Shown piece after piece: positions 29,201 to 33,095 of a stretch of 33,095 nt of DNA (position 1 is the stretch's first letter; the number at the start of each line of letters is the position of its first letter). Location: assembly GCA_021404565.1 (NCBI GenBank), contig JAAWWF010000050.1:1-33095 (forward strand). Direction: 5' to 3'. The notes under the pieces were generated by a model. It saw nothing but the letters and a program-made list of their open reading frames with translations, was not told the DNA's origin and made no database searches. Made by a program: the position numbers and the translations under genes. Source of the stretch: Roseivirga sp. (lineage in GTDB: Bacteria > Bacteroidota > Bacteroidia > Cytophagales > Cyclobacteriaceae).

Positions 29201-32200
29201 AGGTGAACCTGGTCAGTGCCTTCTCCGGCTGACAGTGACAGATCAAACTTGACTTTCTTGCCGCGCTGTTCATCGAAGCTTTCAGTTTGCAGGTCTTCCA
29301 CTGATACTGCCTCTCCTTCATCAATATTGCGGTAAGAGTACAGCACATCGAAGAGCGGGTTACGGCCAGTGTCTCTGGCTAACTGCAGCTCATCAATCAG
29401 GTTTTCATACTGATATTCCTGATGGTCGAAAGCGCCCAGTGTAGCTGTCTTTACCTCTGCTAAGAAGCTGGCAAAACTCTTCTCACCTGATGGATAATTA
29501 CGCAAAGGCAAAGTGTTGACAAACATGCCTACTATGCCCGAGAGGTCATCGTGGAAGCGGCCGGCTGTTGGCGTACCGATCACGATGTCTTGCTGGTTGC
29601 TGAGCCTGGAAAGCAGCACATTAAAAACCGAAAGCAAGGTCATGAACATGGTAGTACCCGCATCCTGAGCCAGTGCTCTTAACGCCTCCGTCTCTGTTTT
29701 TGAGATACTAAAACCGACCCCACTGCCTGCAAAACTCCTTACTGCTGGCCTTGCATGATCTGTGGGCAGCTTGAGCGTTTCGGGCAGCTCCTCAAAGGTG
29801 TCCAACCAGAAGTTGCGGGCTTCGCTTAGCTTTTCTCTGGCCTCTTCGCCTTGCTGCCACTCTGAATAGTCTTTGTACTGAAGTTTTAGCTCCGGCAGTG
29901 CTACACCCTGATAGAGCTTCATAAACTCTTCGGAGAGAATGCTCATGGAGACCCCATCACTGATGATGTGGTGCATGTCCGTCATCAAAATGTATTCTTC
30001 ATCACTAAGTCTGATGACGCCAGCCCTGAGCAGGGGGGCTTGCCTCAAGTCGAAGGTGCGTACAAAGTCACGGACTATCCCATTAGCTTCTTCTTCATTC
30101 GTCTCATAGACTTCAAGGTTAAAGGTCAACTCCTTCGCAATGATCTGCACCGGCTCTTCATCAAGCATCACAAAGCTGGTGCGAAAGCTCTCATGTCGGT
30201 CTAACAGGCTTTGGAATGCTACCCGGAGACGATCGAGATCCAGGGTTCCTTTCAACCTCATAACCTGTGGCATGTTGTAGGTGACAGATGACAGGTCGAA
30301 CTGCTGTAAGAAGTACTGCCGCTTTTGGGCTGAACTGAGTACATAATGTTCCTTGTCTACAGCCTTGGGGATGTTTGTTTCGCCCAGTTGATCTTGCTGA
30401 AGTACATGACGGGCCAGACTGCGGATGTCGGTATGCTTGAAAAAGTCACGCAATGATACTTCTACCTCAAGCTCTTTGCGAATCTTATTCACCGCTACTG
30501 TAGCACGCAAAGAGTGCCCTCCCAGCTCAAAGAAGTTTTGGTCGACCCCTATTCCAGAGGGGTCGATTCCTAATATCTCAGACCAGATTGCTGCCAGCTT
30601 CAATTCAGTCTCATTGGTGGGTGCCACTATAGCAGTCACCAGCTCCACTTCCATGGCCTGCAAAGCTTTCCGGTCTACCTTACCATTTTGGGTTTTTGGA
30701 ACTTCATCAAGCCGGGTTATACTGGAAGGTATCATGTAATGGGGCAATCGCTCTTTCAAAAAACTGATCAATATATCTTCGTTCAAACCTTCGGCCGTAG
30801 CATAGAAGGCAGCCAGGAACTTCTCCCCTTTGCCATCTTCTTTTAATACGACCGCTGCAGCCTTTAAAGCCGGGTGAGACAGAAACTGGGCTTCCACCTC
30901 TCCGATTTCAATTCTAAAACCCCTGAGTTTGACCTGATTGTCGGCTCTTCCTAAAAATTCAATCTCTCCACCTGGCAGCCAGCAGGCCAGGTCTCCGGTC
31001 TTATACAATCGCTCGCCCACTTCAAAAGGGTTAGCAATGAACTTTTGAGCCGTCAAGGCTTCATCGTTCACGTAGCCCTCTGCCAAACCAATCCCGGAAA
31101 TACAGAGTTCACCCGGCACTCCCACAGGCTGTAGTTTACGAGCACTATTGAGGATGAGTACCCTTTTGTTGGCAATGGGTTTTCCAATGCTATAATGCTG
31201 GGTATCATCGCCTGAACTCAATTTCTTCCAGGTGGTCCACACCGTGTCTTCGGTGGGTCCGTAGAGGTTATAAACCTCAAATGGCAGGTGAGCTGGTGGC
31301 AGCTGATTCAGGCGGTCACCGGCCACGTTCATTACCTTAAGCGAAGCCGAGTCTGACCAGTCTTCTTTGAATAGATATTCTGCTACAGGAGTAGGCTGAA
31401 AGCTGATCTCGATTTGATGATCGAGCAGCCATTCCTTCATGGCAACAGGATCTGGTCGTGTTTCCTTTTCGGCTACGTACAGACAGCCTCCATGCGCCAG
31501 GCATGGCCATATTTCAAAGGCAGCTGCATCAAATCCAGGGCTGGCTACCTGACTCATCTTCACATTCGGGCCTACAGGAAACAGCTCCTTAAAGAAGTGA
31601 ATCATGTTGGTAAGGCCATTATGGTGAACTGATACACCCTTGGGTTTGCCAGCAGTACCGGATGTATAAATGATATAAGCAGGCTGTGAAGAAGCACTCC
31701 GCTTCATCTTAGTGTCCACCAAATGGTTGCCCACTTGCTTCATAGACAGCAAATGTTTCTGTGGCAGCCCTTCGAACTGCTCCCAATAGGAGTCCTCCAT
31801 GGCCTCCTGATACAGAATGAGATCGGGCTGACAATCTTCTAACATCATTTGAACCCTTTGTACCGCACTGTCTGGAGGAACCGGAATGTAGGTGTAACCC
31901 AGTTTCAAGACTGCGAGCATGACCGCAATCATGTCTATCGAAGGGTCAAAAAACAAGGCCACTCTGTGGGTCTTTGGCTCTGGTGCATGCTTCAAAAGCT
32001 GATTCGCTATGCCATTGGCCCAGGCATCAAGTACTGCATAAGTGATCTCCTTGCCATTGTGTACCACTGAAATGGATTCCGGCTGTGCCAATGCCTGCTG
32101 CTCAAACAAATCGATAACGGTCTGATTCATTGGATATGGGCGCAGGCTGTCATTAAACTCATGAAGTAACAGGCTCTGTTCTTTGTAGGACAGGATGTTG

Positions 32201-33095
32201 ATGTCAGCCAACCTTACCTCAGGGTTCTTAACGATGGTCGTGATGATGGCCTGAAGGTAGCCTGCATATCGTTCAATGGTCGCTTGCCCGAAAAGGTCGG
32301 TGGTATAGCTAAGAGCTATAGATACTTGACCGGCTTTCTCTTCCGCGAAGAGGGAGAGGTCAAACTTTACGTTCTTGGATTCATGTCCTTGAAAAGATTC
32401 TTGTTCCAAACCGGCAACCTGTTCGCCCTCTATTTCTTCCTGGCTAGTGTAGGTGTATGCCACATCAAACAGTGGGTTACGCCCCGTGTCTCTGGCTACT
32501 TGCAATTCATCAATCAGGTTTTCATACTGGTACTCCTGATGGTCGAAAGAAGCCAGTGTTGAATTTTTTACCTCTTGCAGGAAGCCGGCAAAGCGCTTCT
32601 CGCCTGATGGATAGTTGCGCAGTGGCAGCGTGTTTACAAACATGCCCACAATACCGGATAGGTCTTCATGGAATCTGCCCGCTGTCGGGGTGCCCACCAC
32701 AATGTCTTGCTGGTTGGAAAGTCTGGAAAGCAGCACATTGAATATTGACAGGAAGAGCATAAACATGGTCGTGTTCTTTTCTTGTGCCAATTGCTTAAGC
32801 GCCTCTGTTTCAGTTTTGGAAAGTGTGAAACGTAGTCTATCTCCTGATAAGCTCCTCACGACAGGTCTGACCCGATCAGTTGGAAGATTCAATACCTCGG
32901 GCAGTTCACGATATTTGTCTAGCCAGAAGTCGCGGGCTTTACTTAACTTTTCTCTGGCCTCTTCACCCTGTTGCCACTCAGAGTAGTCTTTATATTGAAG
33001 CCTCAGTCCCGGAAGTTCTTTTCCATTGTAAAGTGACATAAGCTCCTGCTCAAGTATCCCCATAGAAACCCCGTCACTGATGATGTGGTGCATGT
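23299..33095 (-). CDS. Nonribosomal peptide synthetase, last three modules plus thioesterase (5' end beyond window)
   Basis: Open to the right edge; at least 3264 residues. The first visible ATG (33093) is inside a condensation domain (TDMHHIISDG), so it is not the start. Order by nucleotides: C1 (partial, to ~32,220), A1 (~32,140-30,655), T1 (~30,620-30,430), C2 (~30,360-29,040), A2 (~29,010-27,560), T2 (~27,520-27,320), C3 (~27,260-25,930), A3 (~25,920-24,440), T3 (~24,390-24,200), TE (~24,130-23,300). All three C domains keep HHIISDG, all three T domains keep ELGGHSLRA, and the TE has GWSTGG with a late GNHF His. No epimerisation or methylation domain is visible. By-eye specificity codes are A1 = A3 D-A-F-S-N-A-L-V-W-K and A2 D-A-E-H-V-G-K-I-S-K; I cannot assign them, though Glu at position 239 of A2 hints at a basic substrate. 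The TE releases the peptide by hydrolysis or cyclisation. Confidence 0.95.
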   Translation of the reverse strand, partial: MHHIISDGVSMGILEQELMSLYNGKELPGLRLQYKDYSEWQQGEEAREKLSKARDFWLDKYRELPEVLNLPTDRVRPVVRSLSGDRLRFTLSKTETEALKQLAQEKNTTMFMLFLSIFNVLLSRLSNQQDIVVGTPTAGRFHEDLSGIVGMFVNTLPLRNYPSGEKRFAGFLQEVKNSTLASFDHQEYQYENLIDELQVARDTGRNPLFDVAYTYTSQEEIEGEQVAGLEQESFQGHESKNVKFDLSLFAEEKAGQVSIALSYTTDLFGQATIERYAGYLQAIITTIVKNPEVRLADINILSYKEQSLLLHEFNDSLRPYPMNQTVIDLFEQQALAQPESISVVHNGKEITYAVLDAWANGIANQLLKHAPEPKTHRVALFFDPSIDMIAVMLAVLKLGYTYIPVPPDSAVQRVQMMLEDCQPDLILYQEAMEDSYWEQFEGLPQKHLLSMKQVGNHLVDTKMKRSASSQPAYIIYTSGTAGKPKGVSVHHNGLTNMIHFFKELFPVGPNVKMSQVASPGFDAAAFEIWPCLAHGGCLYVAEKETRPDPVAMKEWLLDHQIEISFQPTPVAEYLFKEDWSDSASLKVMNVAGDRLNQLPPAHLPFEVYNLYGPTEDTVWTTWKKLSSGDDTQHYSIGKPIANKRVLILNSARKLQPVGVPGELCISGIGLAEGYVNDEALTAQKFIANPFEVGERLYKTGDLACWLPGGEIEFLGRADNQVKLRGFRIEIGEVEAQFLSHPALKAAAVVLKEDGKGEKFLAAFYATAEGLNEDILISFLKERLPHYMIPSSITRLDEVPKTQNGKVDRKALQAMEVELVTAIVAPTNETELKLAAIWSEILGIDPSGIGVDQNFFELGGHSLRATVAVNKIRKELEVEVSLRDFFKHTDIRSLARHVLQQDQLGETNIPKAVDKEHYVLSSAQKRQYFLQQFDLSSVTYNMPQVMRLKGTLDLDRLRVAFQSLLDRHESFRTSFVMLDEEPVQIIAKELTFNLEVYETNEEEANGIVRDFVRTFDLRQAPLLRAGVIRLSDEEYILMTDMHHIISDGVSMSILSEEFMKLYQGVALPELKLQYKDYSEWQQGEEAREKLSEARNFWLDTFEELPETLKLPTDHARPAVRSFAGSGVGFSISKTETEALRALAQDAGTTMFMTLLSVFNVLLSRLSNQQDIVIGTPTAGRFHDDLSGIVGMFVNTLPLRNYPSGEKSFASFLAEVKTATLGAFDHQEYQYENLIDELQLARDTGRNPLFDVLYSYRNIDEGEAVSVEDLQTESFDEQRGKKVKFDLSLSAGEGTDQVHLFLSYATDLYEHITIERYVQYFQQIVSAIAENSSVQLAGIEMLSTEEREELLLGLNDTHSAYPKTESLTTLFAKQVAKRPDQVAISFHDEQLTYHELNARANQLAQYLQAHKLPAESIVGIMLDRSFELIISIIGVLKAGYAYVPLDPAQPKARISQILTESESPLLLTNARGSEAFSEQISCLDVLGEKLKESPEAGFKSVTAADSIAYVLYTSGSTGKPKGVMVNHSSVVNLMYSYKAIYELEANERFLQFSSIIFDAAVEQVWLPLLTGNTLVLIDKDTMGDSELFNRYLTEQQVTNLHATPSFLEGIELKGTNSLRRVVAGGEVCSPGLATKFRSQYAFFNKYGPTETTISVTVYPDSDLRGATEKLPIGRPVANTQAYVLDNTGELLPKGAIGELYVSGDCLSLGYLNNEELSAELFIPNPYQGGVLMYRTGDLVRWLPDGNLDFIGRIDDQVKVRGYRIELGEVQANLNAHEAVHEAVVQVKGEEEDQYLVAYYTADVALESVDLKNYLSERLPDYMVPGYFLQLDKLPVKINGKLDKKALPDPEIGDTATYIAPANETEEQLQAIWATVLRLEPEAISITANFFELGGHSLRATVVVNKIRKSLQVEVSLRDFFRYTDIRSLASHVQSQDRLSHTSIPKAEDKEHYVLSSAQKRQYFLQAFDVDATTYNMPQVIKLSGDFDLDRLQAAFQCLVNRHESFRTRFVMQEEEPVQLIEKELDFKLKTFDTSDQQQAAEIVRDFVRPFDLTQAPLLRAGVIRLSDEEYVLMTDMHHIISDGVSMNILRDEFATLYDGGELPGLKLQYKDYSEWQQGSAARQKLAKSKSFWLDQFNELPETLDLPVDHARPAERNFAGNTAHFRISPEETEGLKALAKEAGTTMFMTLLSVFNVLLSRLSNQQDIVVGTPTAGRFHDDLSGIVGMFVNTLPLRNYPSGEKRFASFLQEVKNSTLASFDHQEYQYENLIDELQVARDTGRNPLFDVVYGYNIGEEGDQTAIGLDAKPISTKTATKAKFDLSLIATEQGKEVAVSVNYTTDLFGQETIERYAGYLQAIITAIVNNPEVRLADINILSYKEQSLLLHEFNDSLRPYPMNQTVIDLFEQQALAQPESISVVHNGKEITYAVLDAWANGIANQLWKHSPEPKTHRVALFFDPTIDMIAAMLAVLKLGYTYIPVPPDSAVQRVQMILEDCQPDLILYQEAMKDSYWEQFEGLPQKHLLSMKQVGNHLVDTKMKRSASSRPAYIIYTSGTTGKPKGVSVHHDGLTNMIHFFKELFPVGPNVKMSQVASPGFDAAAFEIWPCLAHGGCLYVAEKETRPDPVAMKEWLLDHQIEISFQPTPVAEYLFKEDWAGSASLKVMNVAGDRLNQLPPAQLPFEVYNLYGPTEDTVWTTWKKLSSGDDTDHYSIGKPIANKRVLILNSARKLQPVGVPGELCISGVGLAEGYVNDEALTAQKFIANPFEVGERLYKTGDLACWLPGGEIEFLGRADNQVKLRGFRIEIGEVEAQFLCHPALKAAAVILKEDGKGEKYLAAFYASAEGLDEDTLISFLKDRLPHYMVPSSLTRLDKIPKTQNGKVDRKALQAMEVELVTAIVAPGNETEVKLAAIWSAILGIDLAEIGIDQNFFELGGHSLRATVLVNRVKGAFGVDLGLLEVFKKPTIRDMALRIATTTQQTVVKNGMIILNGEPSAARQNLFFVHDGSGDVQGYIELAKILPHYNCWAIRSSLLESLAPQNIDCPEMAEHYVQLLTDTQSEGSYYLLGWSTGGVIAHEVASQLEARGRQVAGLFMIDTRPPIQSNDDHNDFDLNSELNWLSGLLNGSLNSLRKLATVEEVWQKVADFLDEDEHLADNARQLVPANYRGVIPHFDKLTAVELVRYINAIRTLKRSVDNYQPVRTIKAPIYYYQAADSRLKQGRLQGYFGVQPVLFEIPGNHFTMMTRPHIQTLGQEIENGINRTQNHEGL
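24270..26000 (-). repeat. Duplicated A-T segment, copy 2 (module 3)
   Basis: Near-identical in DNA to 30,486-32,216 at a constant offset of 6216 bases (checked at 24301, 24491, 25198 and 25981). Most lines differ by only a few bases. Identity continues into the C domain (near 26,340) after a 3-base offset change. Module 2 does not share this sequence in its A domain, so the copy arose by duplication or gene conversion between modules 1 and 3. Confidence 0.85.
30486..32216 (-). repeat. Duplicated A-T segment, copy 1 (module 1)
   Basis: Partner of the repeat at 24,270-26,000. Differences are scattered single bases. One changes the A3 core motif from TSGTTGKPKG (module 3) to TSGTAGKPKG here (base 31651-31653, ACT to GCT). 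The specificity-determining residues read the same in both copies. Confidence 0.85.

Noticed and set aside
23950-32986. Many plus-strand frames across the NRPS gene
   Set aside because: They are antisense shadows; the duplicated ones (25198 and 31414) simply reflect the A-domain duplication.

Overview
The window looks like a chromosomal segment from a member of the Bacteroidota, most likely a Cytophagales-type marine or gliding bacterium. The reasons are a very large secreted beta-helix/FG-GAP/Ig-like surface protein, two signalling proteins built as periplasmic TPR repeats plus a transmembrane helix plus a cytoplasmic output, a LytTR response regulator, a HisKA_2-type kinase, FSSC-type lipoprotein signals and mostly absent Shine-Dalgarno sequences. 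This placement is inferred from gene content only.

Left third (1-10,750). A minus-strand gene for a giant secreted protein starts at 7306 and runs off the left edge still open (at least 2435 residues). Divergent from it is a TPR-transmembrane-HTH regulator (7612-9660), followed by a decayed fragment of a second copy of the same HTH (9742-9912). Next comes a 613-base stretch with no gene but several inverted repeats, some mutually exclusive, ending in a terminator-like hairpin just before a 59-residue lipoprotein gene (10526-10705). A bidirectional terminator separates this from the convergent kinase gene.

Middle (10,745-18,200). A TPR histidine kinase (minus) and a REC-LytTR response regulator (plus) are divergent and probably form a two-component pair. 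Downstream lies a five-gene plus-strand set: a protein with an HTH-like N-terminus and a possible TIR-like core (13534), a membrane protein (14554), a DRGH-type nuclease lipoprotein (15788), an SH3b/DUF3761-like secreted protein (16647) and a 68-residue Cys/His-rich protein (17089). The first protein ends, and the second begins, with the same short motif (I-x-G-K-x-I/L-x-x-R-D-x-x-I). That is the arrangement expected of two proteins that find each other through a shared homotypic motif. This set is my best candidate for an undescribed system; its function is not known from the sequence. A small membrane-anchored hypothetical protein (17882-18196, minus) follows.

Right half (18,597-33,095). 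A minus-strand nonribosomal peptide operon reads leftward: the last three modules of an NRPS (C-A-T-C-A-T-C-A-T-TE, 5' end beyond the window), a serine-peptidase/ABC exporter fusion of the type linked to prodrug cleavage in the zwittermicin and xenocoumacin pathways, an Asp/Glu racemase gene broken by a frameshift, and a type II thioesterase. Adenylation domains 1 and 3 are near-identical at the DNA level, a segmental duplication with a constant 6216-base offset. The two modules therefore probably load the same amino acid. The fusion protein suggests the peptide is made with an N-terminal leader residue that is removed on export.
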